From JAPLJC01 sp963697965 (GTDB lineage Bacteria > Desulfobacterota > Desulfobaccia > Desulfobaccales > 0-14-0-80-60-11), in contig OY969108.1 in assembly GCA_963697965.1 (NCBI GenBank), forward strand, positions 1-64,000: 64,000 bases of DNA, written 5' to 3'. A model generated the notes under the pieces. The model saw nothing but the letters and a program-made list of their open reading frames with translations. It made no database searches and had not been told where the DNA came from. Below, one piece after another: positions 1-8,445 of this stretch; within the stretch, counting starts at the first letter, position 1, and each line of letters opens with the position of its first letter. The translations under genes and the position numbers were made by a program.

Positions 1-51
1 TAATACTTGTGGGCCAGGGTAAATCTGATAAAATCAATTGAGATCGATATA

Positions 52-68
52 TTGGCAGGAAATTTGCT
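52..68 (+). promoter_or_regulatory. Sigma-54-like -24/-12 element at start of first gene (tentative)
   Basis: TTGGCAGGAAATTTGCT has GG, ten bases, then GC, which is the exact spacing of a sigma-54 promoter core. It overlaps the AGGA ribosome-binding site (57-60) of the ATG at 69. A transcript from it would start near base 79 and be almost leaderless for the in-frame ATG at 81. It may be chance, because the AGGA plus 8-base spacer already explains part of the string. Confidence 0.25.
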
Positions 69-1553
69 ATGGGATTCATAATGAAGAACGATGCCACGAA
101 AAAACCCGGGGGCCTGGGCTATTTGGAAGGCGGCCTTTCTGTAGATCATAGGGCACGCCCCAATGGTCCGCGCGGTTTGGCAGAGATGCTGGAATCCATC
201 AATTTTCTGAGGTTTGTCCTGGATAATGTCTATTCCGGGATCATCGTCTGCAATGAGCAGAGGCAAATTATCTTCATGAACCAGGTATATGCCGAATTGC
301 TCAAGATAGACCCCCAGGAAGCCGTTGGTCAGGATATCAAAGAATATTTTCCCGATTCCAGGCTTTCCCATGTCCTGGCAACCGGCATCCCGGAACTGGG
401 GCAGCGGTGCTCTCTGAAGACCGAGGCCTTGTTGCTGGTAAATCGTATTCCCCTTAAGCAGAATGGCAAGGTCGTGGGCGCCATCTTGCAGACGGTCTTG
501 CGGGATTATAAGGATTTTACCGATCTGGTGAAAAAACTTAATATATTGGAGCGGAAGGTCAAACGCCAGGAGATGGCCCTGGAAAGGATATTTTCCCCCA
601 AATACACCTTTGATTCCATCATTGGCAAGGGCAAGACGATTACGGAAGTAAAACTTCTGGCCCAGAAGTACGCCCGGGCCGACTCGGCCATCTTGATTCT
701 CGGTCCCACCGGCACCGGCAAAGAGTTATTCGCTCATGCCCTGCATGCCGCCAGCAACCGCAACTTGGGGCCGTTTGTCTGCCTTAACTGCGCCGCGGTC
801 CCCAAGGACTTGTTGGAATCGGAACTATTCGGGTATGAAGAGGGAGCCTTCACCGGCGCCAAGAAAGGCGGCAAGCCGGGTCTCATCGAACTGGCCAATG
901 GCGGTACCCTCTACCTCGATGAAATAAGTGAACTGTCTCTGGCTGCCCAAGCCAAACTGTTGCGCATCATTGAGGATAAGATGCTCACCAAGGTCGGCGG
1001 GACCAAATCCTCTGAAATCGATTTCAGATTGATTGCGGCGACGAATCGAGATCTGCAACTGATGATTCAGCGGAGAGAGTTCCGGCAAGATTTATTTTAC
1101 CGGCTCAACACCATGATCTTGAATATTCCGCCCCTGGCCAAGAGAACGGAAGATATTCCCCTTATGATTAAACACTTCTTAAAAGCCGCGGGGAGACCGG
1201 GATGCCGCCTGAACGAGCAGACCCAGGAGGCTTTGGCTCATTACCACTGGCCTGGGAATATCCGCGAACTCAAAAATATTATCGAGAGAGCCCTGAGCTT
1301 GTGCGAAAAAAATGAATTAAAATTGGAACATCTGCCGGTGGAAGTGCTCGAGGCCGGTTTCCAGAGAAATCTGTATGACATTCCTGACAATTCCCTGGGC
1401 CTCAAGATGGCTAACTTTGAGAAAATAGTCTTGTTAAATGCAGTCAAGTCTTCCAAGGGCAATATGTCTAAGACAGCTAAACTTTTGGGTATTTCGAGGG
1501 CTGCCTTATATGAAAAATTCCGGAAGTACAATTTAGTCAATTCCAAAATTTAA
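69..1553 (+). CDS. Sigma-54-dependent transcriptional activator (PAS-AAA+-Fis HTH)
   Basis: Enhancer-binding protein of 494 aa that should activate RNA polymerase carrying sigma-54. A PAS sensor spans about residues 42-150 (FVLDNVYSGIIVCNEQ). A short coiled linker follows, then the AAA+ core with Walker A GPTGTGKE (212-219), the sigma-54 contact loop GAFTGA (259-264) and Walker B GGTLYLDE (278-285). A Fis-type helix-turn-helix ends the protein (SKTAKLLGISRAALYEKF). There is no receiver domain, so the signal is probably a ligand bound by the PAS domain rather than phosphorylation. AGGA eight bases upstream supports the ATG at 69. A dyad and a -24/-12-like element directly downstream suggest that it controls the BKACE cluster that follows. 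Confidence 0.93.
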   Translation: MGFIMKNDATKKPGGLGYLEGGLSVDHRARPNGPRGLAEMLESINFLRFVLDNVYSGIIVCNEQRQIIFMNQVYAELLKIDPQEAVGQDIKEYFPDSRLSHVLATGIPELGQRCSLKTEALLLVNRIPLKQNGKVVGAILQTVLRDYKDFTDLVKKLNILERKVKRQEMALERIFSPKYTFDSIIGKGKTITEVKLLAQKYARADSAILILGPTGTGKELFAHALHAASNRNLGPFVCLNCAAVPKDLLESELFGYEEGAFTGAKKGGKPGLIELANGGTLYLDEISELSLAAQAKLLRIIEDKMLTKVGGTKSSEIDFRLIAATNRDLQLMIQRREFRQDLFYRLNTMILNIPPLAKRTEDIPLMIKHFLKAAGRPGCRLNEQTQEALAHYHWPGNIRELKNIIERALSLCEKNELKLEHLPVEVLEAGFQRNLYDIPDNSLGLKMANFEKIVLLNAVKSSKGNMSKTAKLLGISRAALYEKFRKYNLVNSKI

Positions 1554-1557
1554 CTTG

Positions 1558-1606
1558 TGTCGCCATTTACTGACATGTATTAATATCAAGACAGTTTTTG
1601 GCGGCA
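1558..1606 (+). promoter_or_regulatory. Candidate enhancer (UAS) for the sigma-54 activator
   Basis: Two 15-base arms, 1558-1572 and 1592-1606, form an inverted repeat with consensus TGYCGCCAWWWACTG (11 of 15 positions pair). Arm centres are about 34 bp apart, close to three helical turns. The dyad lies just after the activator gene and about 110-150 bp upstream of a -24/-12-like element, the usual place for an enhancer-binding-protein site. It is not a typical terminator because the arms are 19 bases apart and no terminal T-run follows. Confidence 0.5.
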
Positions 1607-1711
1607 AGGATTTGTTCGTCCATTGTCGGATTCTCCCGAGACTTGCCATAATCTCCTTAATTTCCAACAAATTATCCTCTTTTACCCCGACCATCCTACC
1701 ATACCGCCGGT

Positions 1712-1728
1712 TTGGCACCATTCTTGAA
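1712..1728 (+). promoter_or_regulatory. Candidate sigma-54 promoter of the BKACE operon
   Basis: TTGGCACCATTCTTGAA matches the -24 box perfectly (TTGGCAC) with the right spacing to TTGAA. The -12 box has GA instead of the usual GC. Transcription would begin near 1738-1740, leaving a leader of roughly 110 bases before the ATG at 1851. The adjacent sigma-54 activator gene and upstream dyad strengthen the call; the imperfect -12 box weakens it. Confidence 0.45.
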
Positions 1729-1850
1729 AGATAACATACTGGTTTTGGGGCCCTTCCCCGGCCACACTCGCCCTTATTAAAACGAGCTAAAGCTTAAACC
1801 ACGCTTGGGCATTTGGTTTCACCAAAAATCTTGGAGCATTGAAGATTATC

Positions 1851-2678
1851 ATGGATAAATTGATTATTACCGCGGCCATAACGGGATCCCGGAATATGCG
1901 GGACATTGCTCCCTATATTCCCATTACCCCGGAGGAAATCGTCCAATCTAGTATCGAATGCTGGAATGCCGGGGCAGCCATCGTTCATATTCATGTGCGC
2001 GATCCCCAAACAGGATTCGGCACCCAAAATCTGGAGCTCTATCGGCAAGTTGTCACCCCCTTGCGCGAGAAAACCGATCTCATCCTCAATCTGACGACTT
2101 CTGGAATAGGAGGAGTAAATCTTCCCATTGAAGAGCGTCTCATTCCCTTGGAGCTGCAGCCGGAATTAGCCTCATTTGATGCCGGGTCCATCAATTTAGG
2201 GGGTGGGGTCTTTAGCAATCCCCCCGAATTCCTCGACGCCTGTGCAATGAAAATGAAAGAAAAGGGGGTAAAGCCGGAAATCGAAATCTTTGACCTGGGA
2301 ATGGTCGTGACTGCCCTCAATATGCGGAATCAGCAAAAATTAGATGATCCGCTCCATTTCCAATTTGTCCTCGGAACCCCCTGGGGCGCCCCTGCGACCC
2401 CCAAGTCCCTTCTCTACCTGCATGAATATCTACCCGCGGATGCCACCTGGTCCGTAATCGGGATTGGCCGGGGGCATCTTCCCATATCCATGATGGGCTT
2501 AATTATGGGAGGACATATTCGGGTCGGGATGGAGGATAACATTTATTATGGAAAAGGAGTTCTCGCCAAAAGCAATGCCCAGTTTGTGGATCGAATTGTG
2601 AGAATTTCGCATGAATATGGCCGTGAAATCGCCTCCCCAGCGGAAGCGAGAACAATATTGGGGTTGCAGAAACGCTAA
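1851..2678 (+). CDS. Beta-keto acid cleavage enzyme, BKACE/DUF849 (copy 1)
   Basis: Zn-dependent enzyme of the Kce family (275 aa, normal length), which condenses a beta-keto acid with acetyl-CoA to give acetoacetate and a new acyl-CoA. The metal-binding HIHVRD motif places the two histidines at residues 46 and 48, and the third ligand is the Glu of RVGMED (about 228). The catalytic Arg is probably in GIGRGH. I prefer the ATG at 1851 to the upstream TTG at 1839, because GGAG at 1833-1836 is too close to the TTG. The substrate cannot be read from the sequence; carnitine-derived, lysine-derived and other beta-keto acids are used by relatives. An MFS gene follows after 47 bp, so transport and cleavage are probably linked. 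Confidence 0.9.
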   Translation: MDKLIITAAITGSRNMRDIAPYIPITPEEIVQSSIECWNAGAAIVHIHVRDPQTGFGTQNLELYRQVVTPLREKTDLILNLTTSGIGGVNLPIEERLIPLELQPELASFDAGSINLGGGVFSNPPEFLDACAMKMKEKGVKPEIEIFDLGMVVTALNMRNQQKLDDPLHFQFVLGTPWGAPATPKSLLYLHEYLPADATWSVIGIGRGHLPISMMGLIMGGHIRVGMEDNIYYGKGVLAKSNAQFVDRIVRISHEYGREIASPAEARTILGLQKR

Positions 2679-2725
2679 ATTGTTAAGGGGCGCGCCCAAT
2701 GGCTAGGGAATATTAGAGGACAGCC

Positions 2726-4093
2726 ATGGCCAAGATAGCCAAAGCCGGAAAATCCGCCGTTCCCACCGATTACCGCCAGAAAACCGAGGAACTGGCCGCA
2801 AGGTTGGAACGCCTGCCCAACAGCCGCTTTAATTTATTGATTCTCGGGGCTGGAGTGGTGGCGTTTCTGGTGGAAGCGATGGATACCTCGGTTATCGCGT
2901 CGGTGCTGGGACCTCTTAAAAAAATCCTGGCCCTTAATCCGGCTCAAACCGGTTTAATTAGCGTCGCGGCTATAATTACCACGGTGGTCGGAGTCCTTCT
3001 TGCCGGTCCTCTTGCGGATCTGTATGGCAGAAAAAAAATATTGGTCTTGGGAGTTGCCATTGCAGAACTTTTTACATGTTTAACGTACTTTGCGAACCAT
3101 TACGCCACCTTTCTGGTTATGCGTCTTTTATCTGGATTCGGGCTCGGGTTTATTTTCCCTATCGGGTTGACGTATATCTCAGAATTTATTGGGGGCAAAG
3201 AGCGAGCCTATTATTCTGGAGTTTGCAATTCCATGCTCAACTTCGGATACTTTATGAGTATGCTGGTTAGTTATTGGATTACTCCTGTTTATGGATATCA
3301 TGCCGTATTTCTGGTTCCTGGGATTCTTCTTTTGAGTATACCTTATCTCATCTATGCAGTTCCGGAGTCTCCGAAGTGGCTGGTCGCCCATGGACAGGTT
3401 ATTGAAGCAGAGAGTGTGGTGGCAAAAATCGAAAATCAGGTAAGACGTTGGACCGGGCGCGCATTGCCTCCGGTCTCTCATGTTAAGCTGGCTTTTGAGG
3501 ATGCCGGAAAGATATTGGATATCTTTAGCAAAAAGTACCTAGCTACCACCATAAAACTTTGGATCATGTTTAGTATGACCTTCGTAGTATTCTATACAAG
3601 GTTGCTTTACATGCCTCTAATCTTGAGTTCGCAGGGCATTGATCTCAATCATTCCCTGCTCTTTGCCACAATAATGAATTTTGCCTCGGTGCCTGGAAAC
3701 ATCTTGATGGGAATATTGATGCACGTTATTGGCCGTCGCTGGACCATCGCAACTTATGGATTATTGACTGGATTATTTTGTATTGCCTTTAGTTTTGTTA
3801 CGGGCCATGTAATGCTTATTGTGATCGGTTGCGGTATTTTTTGGTTCGATACGTTTGCCGCCCAAAAGATGCTCATTAACGAGAGCTATCCAACCGGAAC
3901 CAGAGGCACCGGCGCCGGTGCGGCTGAATTCGTGGCCCGCACTATCGGTGGCATATTATGGGCGGGAATCGTGCCCACGCTGTTGGTTTCGTGGGGAGTG
4001 CATAACCTGTTCATCGTCATCGGAATTGCCTCACTCTTGCTGATTCCCATGACCGGGTTGATGGTGCGGGAAACCAGGACGGCGGTTTTGTAA
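2726..4093 (+). CDS. MFS transporter (metabolite:H+ symporter type, copy 1)
   Basis: Integral membrane carrier of 455 aa with about 12 predicted hydrophobic segments. The loop between segments 2 and 3 has the MFS signature GPLADLYGRKK. The central loop has PESPKWLV, and segment 10-11 has YPTGTRGTG, all typical of the sugar/aromatic-acid proton symporter group. A hydrophilic N-terminus of about 35 residues precedes the first membrane segment. GAGGA six bases upstream supports the start. It lies between two BKACE genes and is probably in the same operon, so it likely imports the compound or a precursor of the beta-keto acid. It resembles the second MFS gene at 5260-6684, suggesting duplication of a BKACE-MFS module. 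Confidence 0.88.
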   Translation: MAKIAKAGKSAVPTDYRQKTEELAARLERLPNSRFNLLILGAGVVAFLVEAMDTSVIASVLGPLKKILALNPAQTGLISVAAIITTVVGVLLAGPLADLYGRKKILVLGVAIAELFTCLTYFANHYATFLVMRLLSGFGLGFIFPIGLTYISEFIGGKERAYYSGVCNSMLNFGYFMSMLVSYWITPVYGYHAVFLVPGILLLSIPYLIYAVPESPKWLVAHGQVIEAESVVAKIENQVRRWTGRALPPVSHVKLAFEDAGKILDIFSKKYLATTIKLWIMFSMTFVVFYTRLLYMPLILSSQGIDLNHSLLFATIMNFASVPGNILMGILMHVIGRRWTIATYGLLTGLFCIAFSFVTGHVMLIVIGCGIFWFDTFAAQKMLINESYPTGTRGTGAGAAEFVARTIGGILWAGIVPTLLVSWGVHNLFIVIGIASLLLIPMTGLMVRETRTAVL

Positions 4094-4173
4094 GCAGAAA
4101 ATGACCCCCGCCCTGTATTTCATTAAAAAATTTCAACAGCATTGGGGCCCAGCGCCTCGAAAGGAGTCTCTCT

Positions 4174-5169
4174 ATGGCTAAATCTTCAATAACCGGCATG
4201 GAAGTTATCCCGGAATTCACGCCGGAGCGAGTGGCGAAACACTTCCCCATCGAAAAAGAACCTAAGATTATGACCATGGCCAAGCCGGTGATCATCGAAA
4301 GCGCCTGTCCGGGTTGGCAAGTCGGCGGCGCCCGCTATCCCGCGGTTCCCATCAGCATCGAAGACCAGATTCAGGAAACCATCGACTCGGTGCGGGCCGG
4401 GGCCATTGCGGTGCATATGCATCCCCGGGACCCCAAAACCGGGAATGCCAAGGCAGATCCGAAGCTGCTGGCAGAAATTCTGGGGCCGGTGTTCAAGGAA
4501 GTGGGCGATTTCGTGACGATTTCCCACACCTGGTCGGCAAAAGAACAAGCCGAATACATTACCGAGACCGACAAACTCTTGGAACTCGGCAGCGGCAATA
4601 AATATTGCCAGGGCAGCGTCGTTCTGCGGGATAGCTTCCTCAGCGCCACCGGGGCGTTTCATACCGCCAAGAATATGGTTGAGGGCATCCAGTGGCTGGA
4701 AGCTCATGACGTCAAACCGGTCTTTCAGCTCTATGACACTTATGTCATTTGGGACTTGAAGCAAAAAGTCCTGGATACGGGTATCGCCCAGTCTAAGCCT
4801 TATGTATTCAACTTGCACATGGGGAAGCATCATGCCCATGCCATTCAGCAGGACCCCTGGTCGTACCTCCAGCTTATTACCAATTACAACATGGTGCTCA
4901 GCACCGCCTCCGACTCGATAGTGGGCGTCTACCCGGGAGGGCGCAACTGGCTGCCGATCCTGGTGCTTGGATTAATGATGGGTACGCAACTGGTGCGAGT
5001 GGGGATCGAGGACTGCTATTGGGTATATCCTCACAAGGATGAAGTCATCAAAAAGAACTCCGATATGGTGACCCTGGCGCGTGAGATCGCCGAGCGCCTC
5101 GGCCGCCGCGTCGTCACCGACCCCACGGAAGCCCGTGCCATCCTGGGAATGAAGCTAACTTCCCGATGA
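4174..5169 (+). CDS. Divergent BKACE/DUF849 family protein (copy 2)
   Basis: Second beta-keto acid cleavage family protein (331 aa), longer at the N-terminus than copy 1 by about 40 residues. The metal motif is changed from HIHVRD to HMHPRDP (His 81 and 83), and the third ligand Glu lies in RVGIED near residue 275. The active-site regions NLHMGKHH and VGVYPGG differ clearly from copy 1, so a different substrate is likely. AAGGAG precedes the ATG at 4174. It follows the first MFS gene after 80 bp and is followed by a second MFS gene, repeating the BKACE-MFS order. Family assignment is good; substrate and even reaction are unproven. Confidence 0.85.
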   Translation: MAKSSITGMEVIPEFTPERVAKHFPIEKEPKIMTMAKPVIIESACPGWQVGGARYPAVPISIEDQIQETIDSVRAGAIAVHMHPRDPKTGNAKADPKLLAEILGPVFKEVGDFVTISHTWSAKEQAEYITETDKLLELGSGNKYCQGSVVLRDSFLSATGAFHTAKNMVEGIQWLEAHDVKPVFQLYDTYVIWDLKQKVLDTGIAQSKPYVFNLHMGKHHAHAIQQDPWSYLQLITNYNMVLSTASDSIVGVYPGGRNWLPILVLGLMMGTQLVRVGIEDCYWVYPHKDEVIKKNSDMVTLAREIAERLGRRVVTDPTEARAILGMKLTSR

Positions 5170-5259
5170 AGTGGATCTGGCCTCGCGCATGAGATAAACC
5201 GGAAATGCCCTAAAGAAAAGATTTTTGGGCATCTCCTGAACCTGAAAGAGGAGCCAAGC

Positions 5260-6684
5260 ATGGGAGCCAATAGCCAGGTTGGACCGGGCCGCTCGGTAGT
5301 CGCTGAGGAAAATTTGCTGGCTCGCCTCGATCGCGCCCCCGTGACCCGGAGCATCAAGATTATCATCGGCCTGCTGATGCTGGCCTGGATCATCGAAGCA
5401 TTCGATATCGGGATCATTGCTCCGGCAATTTTAATTATCAAAAGTTCCTGGCACGCCACCGCCAAGGAGATCGGCCTCCTGGGAAGCGCCGGCACCTTCG
5501 GCATCGTCATCGGCTTGCTGCCGGCCGGTTGGTTCGCGGACCATTATGGACGCAAGAAGGTTCTGGTGATCGGCATCGTGATTTTCTCGCTCTTTACGTT
5601 AGCCAGCGCCGCGGCCCAAAATGTCTTTGAAATTGCAGTACTTCGTTTTATTGCCGGCCTGGGTCAAGGTGCAGTCTTCCCGGTTCCCTACCTGTTAATC
5701 GCGGAATTCGTGAATAAGCAACGGCGCGGCGAGGCGGTGGGCTGGACCAACAGCTTGCTGGGCTTTGCTTATATGCTCGCTTCCCTGGCGGGATTTTGGG
5801 CCGTTCGTAGCTTCGCGCCGGAGCTTGGCTGGCGGGTTTTGTTCGCCATGGGCGGCGGCGCCATCATTATCGCCCCCGTTCTTTGGAAATATCTGCCCGA
5901 GTCACCCCGATTTCTGCTCAAAAAGGGGCGGGTTGAAGAGGTACGGGCCTTCGTCGAGCGCGTCGAAGATGAAGCGGGCCTGCCCCATGATACCAAGTTG
6001 ACAGACGAGAACGCCCTGCGGGTCCTGGAGAGCACCACGGAGCGCCGGGTGGGGCTGCGAACCCTGCTTAAGCCTCCTTATTTTAAGCGCTGTTTTGTTT
6101 CTTACTGCGCCCTAACCGCTCCTTTTGTGGTGTTCTATCTGTCGATCATTTACGGTCCGACGATCTTTCACGCCATGGGAGCCACCCCAGCCAACTCCAT
6201 GCTCTATGTGGCGGCTTTAAACTTCGTATCCATGTCAGGCAATGTCATCGGGGCTCGGGTGGGCGACCGGATAGGGCGCCGTCCCGCCCATGTGATCTGG
6301 ATGACTCTTGCCGCGGCTGCGGTAATCACGCTGGGCCAGAGCCCGCCTACTGCGGTGCTCATCCTGGCTGCAGCCGGCTTATGGTTTTTCGGCGTCGCCG
6401 GCTTTCCCGTGCCCAAGCTATACATGGCAGAGCAATTTCCCACCAGGCTGCGCGGCACCGGAACCGCCGTTGGAGAGTTTATATCTCGCTTGTTGACCGG
6501 CGTACTGCTGGTCTACTATATCCCCTCCCTGATGGCGGCCATCGGCATGTCTAAGCTCTTCATAATCCTGGGAACTTTGTCAATCATTCTGGTAATGCCC
6601 TTGCTATTTCTGGGAATAGAAACCGCGGGCCGGAGCGTCGAAGAGACCGGGACCGATCTGTCAGCTTTGCAGGGTGAGCCCTAG
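5260..6684 (+). CDS. MFS transporter (metabolite:H+ symporter type, copy 2)
   Basis: Membrane carrier of 474 aa with about 12 hydrophobic segments. Signature elements are ADHYGRKKVLV after segment 2, PESPRFLLKKG in the central loop and QFPTRLRGTGT near segment 10. It is a paralogue of the carrier at 2726-4093. The start is set by GAGGAGCC just upstream of the ATG at 5260. The 90-bp gap before it contains a weak hairpin (ATGCCC 5205-5210 with GGGCAT 5227-5232), which might stabilise or attenuate the operon message. It probably transports the substrate or product of the neighbouring divergent BKACE; the compound is unknown. Confidence 0.88.
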   Translation: MGANSQVGPGRSVVAEENLLARLDRAPVTRSIKIIIGLLMLAWIIEAFDIGIIAPAILIIKSSWHATAKEIGLLGSAGTFGIVIGLLPAGWFADHYGRKKVLVIGIVIFSLFTLASAAAQNVFEIAVLRFIAGLGQGAVFPVPYLLIAEFVNKQRRGEAVGWTNSLLGFAYMLASLAGFWAVRSFAPELGWRVLFAMGGGAIIIAPVLWKYLPESPRFLLKKGRVEEVRAFVERVEDEAGLPHDTKLTDENALRVLESTTERRVGLRTLLKPPYFKRCFVSYCALTAPFVVFYLSIIYGPTIFHAMGATPANSMLYVAALNFVSMSGNVIGARVGDRIGRRPAHVIWMTLAAAAVITLGQSPPTAVLILAAAGLWFFGVAGFPVPKLYMAEQFPTRLRGTGTAVGEFISRLLTGVLLVYYIPSLMAAIGMSKLFIILGTLSIILVMPLLFLGIETAGRSVEETGTDLSALQGEP

Positions 6685-6768
6685 TGGTCTGGAGAGGCCG
6701 GCATAAGAACCGATTATTATCAGTCCCTGCGGCATTAATTATGGGAAACAACGAGGAGGAAACCATTC

Positions 6769-8445
6769 ATGGGTTTTAGGGTTAGCAGGAAAGATTTTAG
6801 CACGCCGCGATGTTCCGAGGCCTGTCCGGCTGGAGTGGACGTGCCGCGTTATGTCCGGGCTGTGCGTGATGGCCGCTTCGATGAAGCGGTAGCCGTCTTG
6901 CGGGAACATTTGCCTCTGCCCACCGTCTGTGCCGACGCCTGCTTCGCTCCCTGTGAAGATGTCTGCGCCTATAAACAGTTCGGGGATCCCATCGCCATCC
7001 GGGCTTTGAAGAGGGCGGCCATGGATAAAGGGGGCGACACCTGGCTCAGCAACCGGAAAAAAACCCCGCCTTCGGGGAAAAAGGTGGCAATTATCGGCGC
7101 CGGTCCGGCTGGACTGACCGCGGCCTACTATCTGGCTACCCTGGGTCATCAGGTAACCCTTATCGATTCCCTCCCCAAGCCGGGAGGGACGATGCGTTAC
7201 GGCATACCCAAATATCGTTTGCCCGAAGCCAGACTGGACAAGGATATCAATGTCATTCTGGAAATGGGGGTAAGGTTTCAAGGGAACACCCGGGTGGGCC
7301 AGGATGTAACCCTGGAGGAGATTAAACAGGATTACGACGCGGTGTTCATCGCCGTGGGAGCCAGTGCTTCAGCCAAAATTCCCGTGGAGGGAGCTGATAA
7401 AAGCGGGGTCTATTGGGGCCTCGATTTTCTGCGAGGTGTGGTCCTGGGGACGGAGGGTTCAATCGGCAGCGAGGTTGCCGTCATCGGCGGCGGCAACGTG
7501 GCCATCGACGTAGCGCTCACCGCCCGGCGGCTGGGGGCCAAGAAAGTCAATCTCTTTTGCCTGGAAACACGCGCAGAGATGCCGGCCCATCCTTTTGAAA
7601 TCACCCTGGCCGAAGAGGAAGGCATTGTCATCAATAACCAGTGGGCTCCCGTGAAAATCCTGGGCGCCGCTCAGGTGGCCGGCGTCAAATTGAAGCGTTG
7701 CCTGGCGGTATTTGACCAGGACGGAAAATTCAACCCCGTTTACGATGAAGAGACTACCGAGAAAGTGAGCGCCGACACGGTCATTCTGGCCATTGGCCAA
7801 ACGCCGGTACTCGACTTTGTGGAAACCACGCCGATGAACCTGAATGGGAACCGGGTAGCGGTTTCTGAAAACCAGCTTGCTACCTCGGTTCCGGGGATTT
7901 TCGCCGGCGGCAACGTAGTCACCGGACCTGCTTCCATCATCAGCGCCATTGCTCAGGGGCGCAAGGCGGCTGGCGCCATCGATAAATTTCTCGGCGGCCA
8001 GGGAGACGTTTCGGAAACCCTCGCGGCGCCCGAAGACTTTGTGGAACTCGAGGAATATATTCCTCTGGTGGAGCCTCGCCGTGATCTCCCGCATCTCCAG
8101 GTTTGGGAAAGTGTCCTCGATTTTGAGCACGTGGAACTTCCCATGACCGACCCGGACATCAAGGCTGAAGCCTGCCGCTGTCTGAATTGCGACGCCCGCA
8201 AATTCGAAGTGGTAATCGCCAGGGAGAATTGCAAAGAGTGCGGCTACTGTGCGGAAGTTTGCGGGGTCGGCACTTTTGTCCCCTCCGCCGGGTTCACGCA
8301 GAAGGGCTACCGGCCGATGGAAGTCAAATCCTCGGACCATTGCGTCAGGTGCTTCAAGTGCTACTTTGTCTGCCCTGATTTTGCCATCGACGTCAAAGAA
8401 GTAATTAAGGACATGGCTCCTAAATATCAAGGAGAAACCAGATGA
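6769..8445 (+). CDS. GltD-like FAD/NAD(P) oxidoreductase fused to 2x[4Fe-4S] ferredoxin
   Basis: Soluble 558-aa electron-transfer protein. The N-terminal cysteine-rich part (CSEACPAGVD, CADACFAPCEDVC) resembles the Fe-S domain of glutamate synthase small subunits. A GAGPAG FAD-binding motif follows near residue 108, then a GGGNVAID NAD(P)-binding motif near residue 243 and the C-terminal flavin motif FAGGNV. The last 80 residues carry two clusters, CKECGYCAEVC and CVRCFKCYFVC, like the ferredoxin (delta) subunit of pyruvate/2-oxoacid oxidoreductases. Its stop overlaps the ATG of the alpha subunit, so it is almost certainly the partner moving electrons between the 2-oxoacid oxidoreductase and NAD(P)H. 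Confidence 0.9.
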   Translation: MGFRVSRKDFSTPRCSEACPAGVDVPRYVRAVRDGRFDEAVAVLREHLPLPTVCADACFAPCEDVCAYKQFGDPIAIRALKRAAMDKGGDTWLSNRKKTPPSGKKVAIIGAGPAGLTAAYYLATLGHQVTLIDSLPKPGGTMRYGIPKYRLPEARLDKDINVILEMGVRFQGNTRVGQDVTLEEIKQDYDAVFIAVGASASAKIPVEGADKSGVYWGLDFLRGVVLGTEGSIGSEVAVIGGGNVAIDVALTARRLGAKKVNLFCLETRAEMPAHPFEITLAEEEGIVINNQWAPVKILGAAQVAGVKLKRCLAVFDQDGKFNPVYDEETTEKVSADTVILAIGQTPVLDFVETTPMNLNGNRVAVSENQLATSVPGIFAGGNVVTGPASIISAIAQGRKAAGAIDKFLGGQGDVSETLAAPEDFVELEEYIPLVEPRRDLPHLQVWESVLDFEHVELPMTDPDIKAEACRCLNCDARKFEVVIARENCKECGYCAEVCGVGTFVPSAGFTQKGYRPMEVKSSDHCVRCFKCYFVCPDFAIDVKEVIKDMAPKYQGETR

